From: Buddleja alternifolia
Taxonomy: Eukaryota; Streptophyta; Magnoliopsida; Lamiales; Scrophulariaceae
DNA length: 64,000 nucleotides
Assembly (NCBI GenBank): GCA_019426215.1
Contig: CM033399.1
Coordinates: 24,809,022 to 24,873,021 of the forward strand
Direction of reading: 5' to 3'
This document shows positions 47,709 to 59,797 of the stretch, piece after piece (position 1 is the stretch's first letter; each line of letters starts with the position of its first letter). Made by a program: the position numbers and the translations under genes. The notes under the pieces were generated by a model. The model made no database searches, was not told the origin of the DNA, and saw nothing but the letters and a program-made list of their open reading frames with translations.

Positions 47709-49203
47709 TGTTAGGAATTTCATGTTAGATGTTTTGATGATGACAAGATAGGATTTTATGTTAGACCCCAAATATAATGTAAGTTTCTATTTTCATAGAT
47801 CAATTGTATAAGCGTTTGAAAGTATGTAATTTTGTTAGGCTTGCTGTGTTTATCTTTGTAGATTTTAAACTAAGTATTAGATACCGAATAGCTAATAGAA
47901 TTCTAGGTGAGTCTATTAGAGATGAAGTTGAAGATCTGTGTCTGAAGTCAAATGAAGATGAAGATTTGTTCTTAGCGTCTGTCAAACGCTAAAAGACTAT
48001 TTCAGGATTTATGGATCAAGCGCTCAAAGCACTCCATCGATCAGTATCAGATTCACCTGAAATAAATTCTCAAGTCATAAAGGACTTAAATGCAATCACT
48101 CAACGGACATTTATTTCCAACGAAAAATAAATTCAAATGCATTAAATGCCTGATAAGAGCATTAAATGTGATAAGCTATTATGACTTATGGACAAGCCAC
48201 CTTTTGACTAGACTGTCAAATTTTCAGAATTCAAACCTGCTCCCGACCAATCGGAACAAGCAGGATTTCAGGAATGTCAGAGAAAAGGCTGATTCACGCG
48301 TTGCGTGAAGAGTACGCGCTCACATGTGTCCAACGGATAAATTCCAAGAATTACCTATAAATACCTCATTCCAGCAAACCCTAAAAAAAAGATCAACACG
48401 CGAAAACTTTGCTGAAATATTTTCTCAAGAAAAGCTTAGAAACTCCATAGCCAAAATCTTTCAAGCTTTTTACATACATTCCAGACAGTCACAAATATCT
48501 CAAACATCTTCCAAAGAAGAAACCTAAACTCTTACTGAGATATGCCAAGTTGTTTGATCTTTCCAAGAAATAAACAAAACCTGTGTGACAAAACCCTCAA
48601 CCTTTCATTTGAGTGAGAAAGTTGTTGAAACCCCTTACAGGCAGTATTTTTGAGTGAGAAAAGCTTGTAGAAAAAAATCTTCATTGGTGCTGAAATCTGT
48701 GTGATCAAGGAGCCCGAGATCATTTTTCACCCTTTTACTATCTTGTAGAAGATTCTGTGTGATTCTTTGATAATCAACTTAGTAAATTCCTTCCAAGTGA
48801 AAAAGGAGAAAAAGGACGTAGCTGGGATTACATCACCTAGTGAACCTTACAATTTCTTGTGTTATTTACTATTATTATTGTCTTGCTTTATATTCTCCTA
48901 TTTATTCTAAAAAAGACAAGCTAAACTGCTAATCGACTATTTAACCAAAACAAACGCTAAAGCTTTAAAATCATTTCTGCTGTGCTTACCCTGATTAAGC
49001 GATCTAAGCTTTACCCTCCTTTGGTAAATTGCTAAAATCACTAAGTCTAAGTTATCTTTTCTGAAGCGCCTGACCTAAGCGCTCAGCTTCCTAAGCGTTC
49101 AAATCTTTAAAAGTGATACGAATTTTTGAAGTTGAAAAAGACTTCAGGGTCTATTCACCCCCCCCCCCTTCTAGACCCTTTCGTATGCCACTTGGGACCA
49201 ACA
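47709..49203 (+). repeat. Element X right (3') LTR
   Basis: It begins TGTTAGGAATTTC and ends GGGACCAACA, 1,495 bp. It abuts GGGTG of the W LTR; in the intact W LTR (50726-50731) the same site reads AATTGGGTGTG, consistent with GGGTG being one half of a target duplication. Confidence 0.9.
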
Positions 49204-50909
49204 GGGTGTGATTCTCTAGTTAGACTCAGAAATAAAAGATGTAGTCTAGAGTTTGCCCGTGGGTGTAGGCAAGTTATGCCGAGCCATGTAAATCTCCTTG
49301 TCTCATTGTTTTTTATACTTCTTGACATTCCTTGTTTTAATTTTTTCTTTGTGCTCTGATGACCTACCATTCCTAACAACTGGTATCAAAGCCATAGGTT
49401 CGTAGATCTTTGTGCTAGTTCTAGATCTATGGGGAGAGCGCTTAGTTTTAGCGTGAGATTTTGTCGTGGGAACGATGGTAGGAGTTGAAGAAGAAAAAAA
49501 AAGGAAGGATCGACGGTTGTTTCGTTGTAGATAGCACAAATGGAAATCAGGTTGAAGTTGAAGAAGATGACAAAGGATGGTGTATCAGTTAGATGTCAAC
49601 AAAAAAAAGGGGGGGGGGGAGGAATAGGTAATTCAGTTGAACGTTTATGAGAAAAGGTTAAAAATAATGGTGCCAGTAGATAGGTAGATCCGCACTAGCA
49701 GAGGCAGATTTGGATTGTTGGGTGGGTAAATATCAATCCAGTGGGAGCAGTTGCTGTAGTGGGTGGCAGATTCGTAAAGCCAGAGGTCAAGTGGGCAGAT
49801 TCACGTTGCCGAGAGGGCGGAAGAACGTGTTTGCCAGAGATCAAGAGGGCAGAGTTACGATGCCAAGAAAGAAAAATTCACATAGCCAGAGGCGAGAGGG
49901 CAGAAGATGCATAAGCCGAGAGACGGGGTGGCTGGACTGTGGAGGCATGACCACATAGAAAGAAACCATGAAGGCAAGAAACGACGCCAAGAGGGGTTGA
50001 CTGTGGAGCCATAAATCATGGTGGCAGGATGTGAAGTCGGATAGGTAGATTCACAGAGCCGAAGGGGTTTGTTGGTAGATGGATTGAACATAGGTTGTGC
50101 AGTGGGAGCATTAAGTAGATATGTGGACGATCCGAGTTGCCATTGAAAAACCAAAGGTATTGGCAGAGAGATGTGACATAGCTTGTGCAGTGGGAGCATA
50201 GAGCAGAGGTGTATGTGCCTGAGATAGCCATTGGAAAAGTCCTTGGAATCAGATTCCAAATGGGAGATTGTTGGGATTGTGGAGACTGATTGATACGTTG
50301 GAATCGAGGAAAGTCGCGGAGCCAAGAGAGAAGTCAAAATGGAGTAAGAAAAAAAAATGAGAGTTGACCGAGTCAACACTGTGGCGTTTCGGACAAAACG
50401 CTGTGGCGGTGGTGGCAGAGGGGGCAACGCCGTGGCATTGAGAGGATGAATGTCGTGGAGTTCCGGTGGCGGTAAGCGAACGCCGCGGCATTCTGGCCAA
50501 ACGCCGAGGCGTTCGCGGCAGTCAGTCAAAGACACATTTTTAGGCTGAAAATTCATAGGATTGGTTTCCTTATTGGTTTTGACTTGTGATTTGGCAGATG
50601 ACTTGTATTAGGAGTGTTTTCCTAATTATCTAAGAATAGGAATGTGTTTCCTATCTAGATTAAGGTTTTTCTTTCCTTGTGTATCAAGTCTTTCACTTAT
50701 AAATAGGACTTGTATCATTGTAATTGGGTGTGATTCTCTAGTTAGACTCAGAAATAAAAGATGTAGTCGATGTAGTCTAGAGTTTGCCCGTAGATTTAGG
50801 CAAGTTATGCCGAACCACGTAAATCTCCTTATGTCATTGTTTTTTATACTTCTTGATAGTCCTTGTTTTAATTTTTTCTTCGTGCTCTGATGACCTACCA
50901 TTCCTAACA
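49204..50909 (+). mobile_element. Element W: small non-coding LTR element, 5' truncated
   Basis: The last 175 bases of a 5' LTR (49204-49378) are followed by TGGTATCAAAGCC at 49381 (initiator-tRNA primer site), an 890-bp interior, the purine tract AAATGGGAGAT and a complete 3' LTR (50269-50909) with TGTTGG...CTAACA ends. No gag or pol motif appears; the 233-codon minus-strand ORF at 49855-50556 crosses the LTR border and resembles no known protein to me. The interior has degenerate GCCAGAG/GGGCAGA repeats. It fits a TRIM/LARD-type non-autonomous element. Its left part was lost at the X junction. Confidence 0.8.
50269..50909 (+). repeat. Element W 3' LTR
   Basis: 641 bp; its last 175 bases match 49204-49378. 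The upstream part is locally GC-rich, with GCCGTGG/GCCGCGG words around 50395-50520. It ends exactly where homology with copy A begins. Confidence 0.85.
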
Positions 50910-53142
50910 CTTTAATCCATTAGGGATGAAGTTAGTTTTAAACTTTTCCATAATCTCAAACAGTAAATGAGAACAACCAAGATCAGACTAGTAATAGCAG
51001 CAGGCCTACTGGATTTTTAAGCAATAGCTGCAATGAGTTTCATGATCAGGGATGGGTAGTTGATGAAAGTTACACTTTATACAATGCATTAGAATATGGC
51101 CTTTTGCAGTATATTGCGGGTTTGATTGTTTTGCCAATGGTAGAAATGATAAAGAATATCTTAAATGGAGTTGGAAGCCTAGAAACTGCAAAATCCGGTG
51201 GGGGTGGTTGGGGACGGTGTTGGGACAGAGGTGTAGGACTATGGTTAGGGCATGGCTGGGTGGTACAACGCTATGGGGGAGTGGAGGTGGCTAGGTTAAT
51301 TGGCGGGGCTTAGAGGAAGAAGAGGGAGAGGAAAGGGGAAGAAAATAAGAAAAATGGAAAAGATAAGGAAGAGAACAATTGAAAATGAAAAAAAGATATC
51401 GATTTTGGTTTCTGTCACCTAGGTCCAACATATCATGCATAAATATATCCCACCCAAATTCAATTATCTTTTTAATAAAGGGATAAAATAGTCATTTGAC
51501 ATGCATGTGAATTTCACATAACAAACTAATTTCTTTTCAATTTGAGTGTGTCTGCAACACTCTCCGTTAACTTGTAATAGATGGGGGTTTTCATGCAGGT
51601 TTTTTGAAAATACAGGATTGGTCTTAACTACTACTTTAACATGGGTAAATTGTTAATATTTAGCGACTAACACAAAAAGTAATAACATAAAGAGTAATAT
51701 CTAATTTACGCATCTAAATTTCAAGAACAAAATACTAAGTTCATTATAGCGAATGAAATGAACTCAAATAGAATACACAAATATACATTTAAGTAGTGAG
51801 AAATGCAAATTTAGTCCTATAACTATAGGGTTGGCATGATTGGTCTTGTATTTTGGAGAACTGGTGAAATTTGTCACGTATCTTTCAAAAACATGAAGAT
51901 TGAGGATACTTTTCAATAGGAAACACTTATTTTGTCGGAATTAGTCAGGTGCAGCACACGTGACCAGCTAAAATTGTGGTTTTTTAAATTCTGACCAGTT
52001 TTGCATGCGTGGAGTAAGTGGTTGGATGACATGCCTTTTTTTTTTAACATATGGGACGCCAGATTAAATCAAATGTGTTGGAGGAAAGAAAACACATAAT
52101 AAAAAAAAACATAAAACATTTAAATATCAAAAAACATGACTGACTTTTCTGAGAGTTCTTGATTTTTCCTGAAAGCCAGCCCCATTTTTTTTATACGCAC
52201 ATTTATCATCAGAGCTTGAAATTGTACAAGTTTTTTTTCTCAAAGCTCATGCCCGAATTGTAAACTAATCGAGTTTCGAGCCAAACTTCGAGCTGACCTG
52301 AATTTGCTCACTTTTAAAATTACAATTAATAAAGTGAATCTAATATCTCAATTGAAACACAACTAATAATATGAGAATGTTCAAACTTTAACATCATCTA
52401 TGCTAAATTAGAAAAAAAACAATTGAAACTTAATTTCACCATGTTAAAACATAACATTGACTATATATCTAAGCTAAATGAAGTAAACCATAAATCATCG
52501 CCAATTTATCAACGTTTCAATCCACTTTTCTTGCACTGATAAATTAGAAGTTATGCATTACAAAAGGTCACCAGAAAAAAATAATAGATTTATTAAGTTA
52601 TTGTGAGTAATGAACTAATTAGAGAATCAATTTATCAAGCAAAATGATGAAATTAAAAAAATTGAACTTATAAGATAGTATTTTTTGTTGTGAAAGTTTT
52701 AGAATTAAAGAATGATTGACTTGATGCTTTATTTTTTTAGTTCCTATTTAAACTCTTGATGTTGTCCCTGCAATTTGGAGTTATTTAAATGTTAATATTA
52801 TATTTAATTTTAATATATTTTGATTATTAAATATATATATATATATATATATATATTCTTCTTTTTACGAGTCCGAACCCAACTCAAGTCTAGCATATTT
52901 TCGCTCACGCTCGGCTTGAAATTGAATTCAAGCCCTAACGTGTGGCTTGAGCTCGGCTTTTGCTTTATTCACATAAAGCTTGGCTTGGAATTTACAAAGC
53001 CAAACTTACATGTTTCGAGTCGGCTTAAGCTCATTGACAATCCTATTTGTAAGGAAAATTTCACTTTCTAGCAATTGTTAGTAAGGAAATCAAAATCTCT
53101 CACAACTTACAAGAAATGAAAATTCGCCACTTTAATAAGATA
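50910..53142. other. Intergenic part of copy B
   Basis: No gene is supportable; the matching part of copy A is equally empty. A (TA)n microsatellite lies at 52831-52853. The small ORFs at 51104 and 52820 lie in low-complexity sequence. Confidence 0.6.
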
Positions 53143-53405
53143 TAGGGAAAATTACACATAGATCCTTTCACATATTGTGTAATTACCAAAATTCTCCTCA
53201 TTTATTGAAAATTACCAACACACTTCCTCATCAGGTCTATTTGTAAGATTTGTAGGGGTAAAATTATAAGAGTTTTTAAATACACAGGGGGTGTAATTGT
53301 AAGAAATGCTTTAACATGATAGAAACTTTATGAATTTCCAATAAGTGAGGAAAAGTTTTGATATAATTACACAATAAGTGAGGGGTCTCCGTGTAATTTT
53401 CCATA
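53143..53405. mobile_element. MITE with long terminal inverted repeats (copy B)
   Basis: It is the counterpart of 15413-15673, with the same TAGGGAAAATTACACATAGA start; the right end is slightly decayed (TTTTCCATA). Confidence 0.72.
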
Positions 53406-53920
53406 AGAAATAATGTGAGGAAAATTTTATTCTTGTCATTTTTTCTATATGACAGAAATTGAGAATTTCCTCAATAAAATTTTCTACATAAAAAAGACAC
53501 TTTTTTTGTTTTGACCGAAAAAAAGAAACTTTTTCAGTGTTATTTAATTATATTATTAATGCAAATTTAGTGGGTAAAAGTCTTGAATAAATTCTTACAT
53601 CCAAATCTATATGTTCGTGAAATCCTTTGAATTAAATGTTAAGTTTGCTTTACAGAATACGAGCTTATAAACTCTAATAATAAGGTGCTTGGAGCTTAGA
53701 AATTATTTAAACAAAAGCAGGGTTCCCCAATTTATTTTCCAACATTTTATAAGTTGTTTTCATTTAAGTTATAAACGGGCCAAAATACCCTTCATTATCC
53801 TTCATTACCCACTTTTACCTCAAAAAATTCTATTCCTACTCAGTTTATGTGATTGTCACACTAAAAGGAACTTATAAGTCCCTAAAACATCTTATAAGTT
53901 GTTGAATCTTGTTATCTAAA

Positions 53921-54479
53921 ACTAGGGGTGCAAACGAGCCGAGCTCGAGCCGAGCCTGGCAATTTTTTTGTGTTTGGCAGCAAGCTTTCTGCTTGTTTAT
54001 AGGTTAACAACTCCATGAATGAAACTATTCATGGAGTTGTTTACTTCATAAAACTCAGATATGGACTGTAATATTTACCAGCAAGAAGTTTGCGGAGGCG
54101 GTGGTGGCTTCGCGTGGCGGTGGCTGAGGCCATGTTGTTAGCGGCTGCGGGGAAAGCACGGATATGGGCGATGGAGATGCGTGATTTTCCGGCGGCAGCG
54201 GCGATGGACGATTTAGGGTGTTGATGTGCCCAATCGAATTTGACATGTTTTGAGGCTTTGACCTTTGCGTACACAGCAGATGAAGAGTGAGGTGAGAGAG
54301 ATGAAAAGCTTTCAAGTTGTTTTCATTTGGTAGTTTTTCAATTTTAGTTTTAATAAATTATATTATTATTTTAATATATAAATATTAATATATATATAGT
54401 AGTTATATATATATATATAATGCACATATGCAGCTGGTATACAGCTGCACACAACTGTCTACCAGCAGCAATAGAAAGC

Positions 54480-54517
<38 letters not shown>

Positions 54518-54607
54518 TAGAAATATTACTGAAGAAGGCTCGCGAGCTTTTTGAAGAAATAAATCGGCTTGAGAGGTTCGAGCTCGAGCTCGAGTCGAGC
54601 CACCCCT
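53921..54607. mobile_element. 687-bp hAT-type MITE, copy B only
   Basis: Ends are inverted: ACTAGGGGTGCAAACGAGCC at the left, with a right end whose complement reads AGGGGTGGCTCGACTCGAGC. The flanks TATCTAAA and AATCTAAA form an 8-bp duplication with one mismatch, and copy A (near 16245) shows the single empty site. The interior contains a 15-bp-stem hairpin (54006-54042), a GC-rich block (54080-54260) unlike its surroundings, and (TA)n runs. Confidence 0.8.
54006..54042. repeat. Perfect hairpin in the copy-B MITE
   Basis: AACAACTCCATGAAT is followed after six bases by its exact complement ATTCATGGAGTTGTT. Confidence 0.85.
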
Positions 54608-55620
54608 AATCTAAACGCTTTCACATGTACTTATTTTTTATAACAAGATCTAAAAGCTTATAAATTCTAAAAAATTAAATTAAATTTGGTTAATCATAAA
54701 CTGTATGAATTTATAATCTCTTAAAAATAAGCTTAACCAAACACGTACCCTCTAGATTATGCTTCATTGAAAATTTAATTAATCGGATAGTATGATGCGG
54801 GTAATCGTGCTGATAAGGGAAAATACTTTTTTTAGGTATGCTCTGAATCTTGGTTGAGATGTTAACAATCGCAGATAGATTACAACAATCTATGAATCGT
54901 TGATCTGCTTATTTAACTATATATATAAATTAGCATGCATGCATATGTAATAGATATTTAACAATCGTTTTGAAGTTTTTAAGACACATATATCAATTGG
55001 CAATGTTTACTGGCAATCAAACAATCTCAATTCTCTTTCTTCTTACTGTTGCCTCGGGTAAATCCATTTGCTTCTTCTATTATTACATCATTTTAGGGCC
55101 AACGATCTTAATATATATGTCTTGAAATTGGGTATTTATCAGAAAACATAACTTATTTACCACTCAATACTTTGAAATACAATTTTATAATTAACATTGG
55201 AAATGGATATCTTCTTGTTAGTCTATTCACTTGTGCGTCAATCACTTGTCACTTTTCATTTATAATTTTTTTTTTTTTGTTTCTAAGTGGGGATATGCTT
55301 ACGTACATAGTAAGCATATGAAAAATATATATATATATATATATTTACGAAACATTCGTAGTTAATTATTTATATGTAAAAAGTATATGCAAGCGATATA
55401 TGATAGCACACAATTTTTATTTTTTTAAAAAAAAAATTGACATCACACTCGAATTCATGAAATACAATTATTTTGTCTTTTCATCTTTTTAACACATGCC
55501 TTCATTCTCCTACCCATCTTGTGATAATTTCTAATGTGATTATATATCAATTGTTCTATATGCTGCAGTTGGCAAGATGGTACAAGTGGTGGGTGATACG
55601 TGTGAAATAGGTTTGGGTGT

Positions 55621-56754
55621 TGTTTCGTAAAAAAAAAACAATCTAGATTAGGGAAGGATTTCGAATAGTCGTTCCAAGCCCCGCGATAATTCTCCACTTA
55701 GAATTATCTCTCAACCCCCGCGTTCGAGTTCGATACGCTAGACGGTGGTTCAGACTTTAACACTTCGACGTGTTGTTTATTCGAACTTCTCTTCATCTTC
55801 TTCGAGTGGACCGCAATTGATGAAAATATTTACCGTCTTCGTATGACACAATAATACAGTGAAGGAAAAATTCAAGTCCAGGTAAAAACTATCTCTCTGA
55901 TACTTAAATCTGACACAAGATAGTCTTATACCTACGTGAAAATTTCTCGATCGAATGTATTACTTTAGATGTTGATTATTGTCTTCGAATACAATAATAC
56001 AGTGAAAGATAAGATTCAAGTCCAGATAAAAATTATCTCTCAGATACTTAAATCTGACAAAAGATAATCTTATACCTACGTGAGAATCTATCTTTTTTCC
56101 ATACTTGAATATGTTCGAATTCAAAAGGGTAAATTGAAAATTCAAGTCCAGTGCATAAACTATCTATTCGATACTTAAATCTGAATAAACGATAATTTAC
56201 ACCTACATGAAAGTTTTCAATTCGTAAAAATTACAGGCAATCGAATGTCGATACAAGCCTTGAAAAGGCAAATTCCTTCGAATCTAATACTAAATTACAT
56301 TACGACTACTCCTAAATTATGCTAAGAACTACTCCTACATTACGCTATGAACTACTCCTAAGAAAACGAAAATGCAGAAGTGTGGTGATCTTGCGATGTT
56401 TTCTTTTTTTTTTATGTCTGGCGCGGCTGTATATATGGGTCTTCAGAACCGTTCTCAACCCCCGTTCCTTATCTTCGGGAACCGTCTTCAACCGCTTCTT
56501 CAACTGCTCTTTCAAATATTTTTGACTTGGCGCGTCTTCCTTGAATGCAGATTATAGGCTTTTGGATTCATTTTATGTTTTAGATTCGATTCTTGGGCTT
56601 TTTGTCAATTCAGCCCCTGTCTTCGCTATTTTCTGAATTTAATGGGTCTTGTCTGGTTTATTTGTAAACCCATTTCCTTATTTTTCGAGTTTCCCCAGTT
56701 TAGGCTATTTGGGCTCTTTAATTCGAAAGCCCAAATTATTTTATGGTGTAAACA
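55621..56754 (-). repeat. Element V 3' LTR
   Basis: 1,134 bp. It contains an internal degenerate triplication (about 55850-56215) and many TTCGA words. Confidence 0.92.
55850..56215. repeat. Triplicated unit within the V LTR
   Basis: Three units share ATTCAAGTCCAG...CTATCT...GATACTTAAATCTGA...TACACCTACRTGA-like order, spaced about 125-145 bases. The same array is in the other LTR (58893-59260). Confidence 0.8.
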
Positions 56755-57267
56755 AATGCCCCCTAATATACATGAACGTTTCGAGTTCATGTATATTAAA
56801 AGACACATCTTTTGGTTAAACAAATTCTCTCTCTCTTACTTCAATTTCTGTCTTTAACCTTCTCGAATCACTTTAATCTCTGTCTTTAACCTTCTCGAAG
56901 ACTACCGAGAGAAAAACCTATTCTTCATGCTTCTCGAAATATTCATCCCCTGATTCGAATTCTTCTTCATCTCGAGAAAAACCTTGCTGCCCCTCCTTCA
57001 GCCACCACTGAGAATCTGGTTTGTCTTCCTTTCTCCTACCCAGATGTTAAAACTTCACTTAATTACAGAACCATTTGCTAAGCTCTCAATCTATCGTGAT
57101 TTTTTTTTTTTTTCTCTGACTTCGAATTACCCCGCTCGACAGGTTTCGGTAATCCAACAAAGGAGAGATCATCATTATCCTTTCATTTTCTTCATGCTTC
57201 ACACCTTCAATGGCTTAGTCAACTAAACCTCATGAGATGAGATGATGGTATGTATGAAAAGGATTGA

Positions 57268-57299
<32 letters not shown>

Positions 57300-58664
57300 T
57301 TTCGAGCATGCTTAATTCTGAAGGTGGCTCTTTCGAGCATGCTTGATTTCGAGCATGCTTAATTCTGAAGGTGGCTCTTTCGAGCATGCTTGATTTCGAG
57401 CATCACTTGATCTCGAGCATGCTTGATTTCGAGCCTTACTGATCTCGAGCGTGCTTGATTTCGAGCATCACTCGATCTCGAGCATGCTTGATTTCGAGCA
57501 TCACTTGATCTCGAGCTTGCTTGATTTCGAACCTTACTTGATCTCGAGCATCACTTGATTTCGAATATGCTTGATCTCGAACATGACATTTTCGAGCAAG
57601 ACCATATTCGATGTCTTTCTTTCGAGTACCTCAAGTTTCGAGCAAGATGGCATTTCGAGTACACTAATTTTCGATATCATAGTTTTTCGAGTCCTCTTAT
57701 TTTTGAACCCATCTTTTTCGAGAACATCATATTTCGAAATCGTAATATTTCGAGTATACTCATTTTGAGCACATGGTGTTTTCGATTATGCCTCATTTCG
57801 AGCACATAGTATTTCGAGTGTGCCTTATCTCAAGCATGCAAATTTCGTTGGCCCATTTTGCCCCCTGCATATGGTACTTGAATATTATTCGGGAATGTGG
57901 GAATTCTTTGACCCCTGGATGGGTTCGCAAACCCATGGTTTCCCATAGGGAAAAGAGTGTTTGAAACTCCCGGATAAGTCGGCATTTGATAAGTATTTAT
58001 TTGATTTACTCCTGGTTGCCCCCCAGGATTTTGTTGGTTTACAAAATTTTGTTCCCCGAGGGGTATAGAATTCTAAGTTTGGCCAACCTAGAATTGAACA
58101 TTTCAAAACTCGAGTATCTCGAGGACAACCTAAAGGAATTTCGTTCGAGTTCACGTGTCTAGTTCGAATCCTAGGTTTGGTCGACACTAACTGAGATACT
58201 TTTCTAGGAAACATTATGTTGACTTATTAAAGGCTCGAGCCCCAAAACTGCTTGCGTGTTTATCATATTCGAAAAAACGTCACAAGTTTGGTTGCAGATT
58301 TCACCCAATTCTGTAATCACTCGAGTAACTTCTCAAGCCAGCCCATCTCGAGCACTTACCGCAATATCTTGTACGATTGCCGTAGATATTCGGGCGGACT
58401 CTTGTGCCAGTGCTTGATATTAATCATTGAATTCTCTCCTTTGATCTTCTCGAGCATCTGCTAGAGTTTGTTTCATAAGTCGAACAAATTGTTCATACAT
58501 TTTGTCCGCTCTGACTTTATTTTTCGTCACCGGCTGGATATCCAAATCCTCGGTGCAGTCATCACGAGTGAACTCGTCTGTCATAATCGGCCTTGCAGAA
58601 TGACTTAAATGATCTCGAAAAATTGATTTTACAGGAACCAACTCGCACTGTGGTCGCCAAAACT
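56755..58664 (-). other. Element V interior with gag-like remnants
   Basis: On the minus strand, the frame 58420-58641 (73 residues, MVPVKSIFRDHL...QREFND) and fragments 57885-58214 resemble a short gag-like leader ORF. I recognise no family domain, and stops separate the pieces. The half nearest the purine tract is non-coding and dominated by TTCGAGC repeats. An (ATT)n microsatellite stands at 57272-57300. Confidence 0.5.
57301..57850. repeat. TTCGAGCATGCTTGAT tandem motif array
   Basis: About 28 TTCGA/CTCGAG-centred words occur at roughly 18-22 base spacing, the first half as nearly exact units TTTCGAGCATGCTTGA and CTCGAGCATCACTTGAT. Each unit includes the palindromes CTCGAG or GAGCATGCTT. 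Order degrades toward 57850. Confidence 0.85.
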
Positions 58665-59797
58665 TGTTTCGTAAAAAAAAAACAATCTAGATTAGGGAAG
58701 GATTTCGAATAGTCGTTCCAAGCCCCGCGATAATTCTCCACTTAGAATTATCTCTCAACCCCCGCGTTCGAGTTCGATACGCTAGACGGTGGTTCAGACT
58801 TTAACACTTCGACGTGTTGTTTATTCGAACTTCTCTTCATCTTCTTCGAGTGGACCGCAATTGATGAAAATATTTACCGTCTTCGTATGACACAATAATA
58901 CAGTGAAGGAAAAATTCAAGTCCAGGTAAAAACTATCTCTCTGATACTTAAATCTGACACAAGATAGTCTTATACCTACGTGAGAATTTCTCGATCGAAT
59001 GTATTACTTTAGATGTTGATTATTGTCTTCGAATACAATAATACAGTGAAAGATAAGATTCAAGTCCAGATAAAAATTATCTCTCAGATACTTAAATCTG
59101 ACAAAAGATAATCTTATACCTACGTGAGAATCTATCTTTTTTCCATACTTGAATATGTTCGAATTCAAAAGGGTAAATTGAAAACTCAAGTCCAGTGCAT
59201 AAACTATCTATTCGATACTTAAATCTGAATAAACGATAATTTACACCTACATGAAAGTTTTCAATTCGTAAAAATTACAGGCAATCGAATGCCGATACAA
59301 GCCTTGAAAAGGCAAATTCCTTCGAATCTAATACTAAATTACATTACGGCTACTCCTAAATTATGCTAAGAACTACTCCTACATTACGCTATGAACTACT
59401 CCTAAGAAAATGAAAATGCAGAAGTGTGGTGATCTTGCGATGTTTTCTTTTTTTTTATGTCTGGCGCGGCTGTATATATGGGTCTTCAGAACAATTCTCA
59501 ACCCCCGTTCCTTATCTTCGGGAACCGTCTTCAACCGCTTCTTCAACTGCTCTTTCAAATATTTTTGACTTGGCGCGTCTTCCTTGAATGCAGATTATAG
59601 GCTTTTGGATTCATTTTATGTTTTAGATTCGATTCTTGGGCTTTTTGTCAATTCAGCCCCTGTTTTCGCTATTTTCTGAATTTAATGGGTCTTGTCTGGT
59701 TTATTTGTAAACCCATTTCCTTATTTTTCGAGTTTCCCCAGTTTAGGCTATTTGGGCTCTTTAATTCGAAAGCCCAAATTATTTTATGGTGTAAACA
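58665..59797 (-). repeat. Element V 5' LTR
   Basis: 1,133 bp, the partner of 55621-56754, followed by the second GGTGT and the remainder of exon 2. Confidence 0.92.

Larger units (their letters stand above)
21331..49203 (+). mobile_element. Element X: Sirevirus-like Copia retrotransposon, nested and probably chimeric
   Basis: Two related LTRs (21331-22817 and 47709-49203) enclose an initiator-tRNA primer site, a long gag, pol and a 4.3-kb env-like region. Copia pol order plus an extra 3' region is the Sirevirus plan. Elements Y and Z sit inside, each with clean target duplications. After removing them X is about 13.9 kb. The two LTRs differ clearly (several percent by eye), and the outer flanks do not match: CTACC at the left, GGGTG at the right. 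The right flank fits insertion into the LTR of W, while the left lies in Copia-2. All ORFs carry lesions. Confidence 0.85.
55621..59797 (-). mobile_element. Element V: young non-autonomous LTR retrotransposon (LARD-like)
   Basis: Two 1.13-kb LTRs (55621-56754, 58665-59797) with TGTTT...AAACA ends and a perfect duplication GGTGT (55616-55620, 59798-59802) define it. The purine tract AGGGGGCATT on the minus strand next to the left LTR and a TTTGGCGACCACAG primer-site-like sequence next to the right LTR place it on the minus strand. About eight substitutions and one or two indels separate the LTRs (~0.7 %). The 1.9-kb interior has no protease, integrase or polymerase, so it must move with help from another element. 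Confidence 0.92.

Noticed and set aside
49855..50556. 233-codon minus-strand ORF, the longest unexplained frame outside known domains
   Set aside because: It crosses the border between the W interior and its 3' LTR, has no recognisable domain, and lies antisense to the element. Likely chance.
57301..57850. CRISPR-like array
   Set aside because: Repeats are short, adjacent and degenerate with no unique spacers, and lie inside a plant retroelement.
58420..58641. Independent host gene in element V
   Set aside because: The frame lies between primer site and interior of V, so a gag-like remnant is more likely than a host gene.
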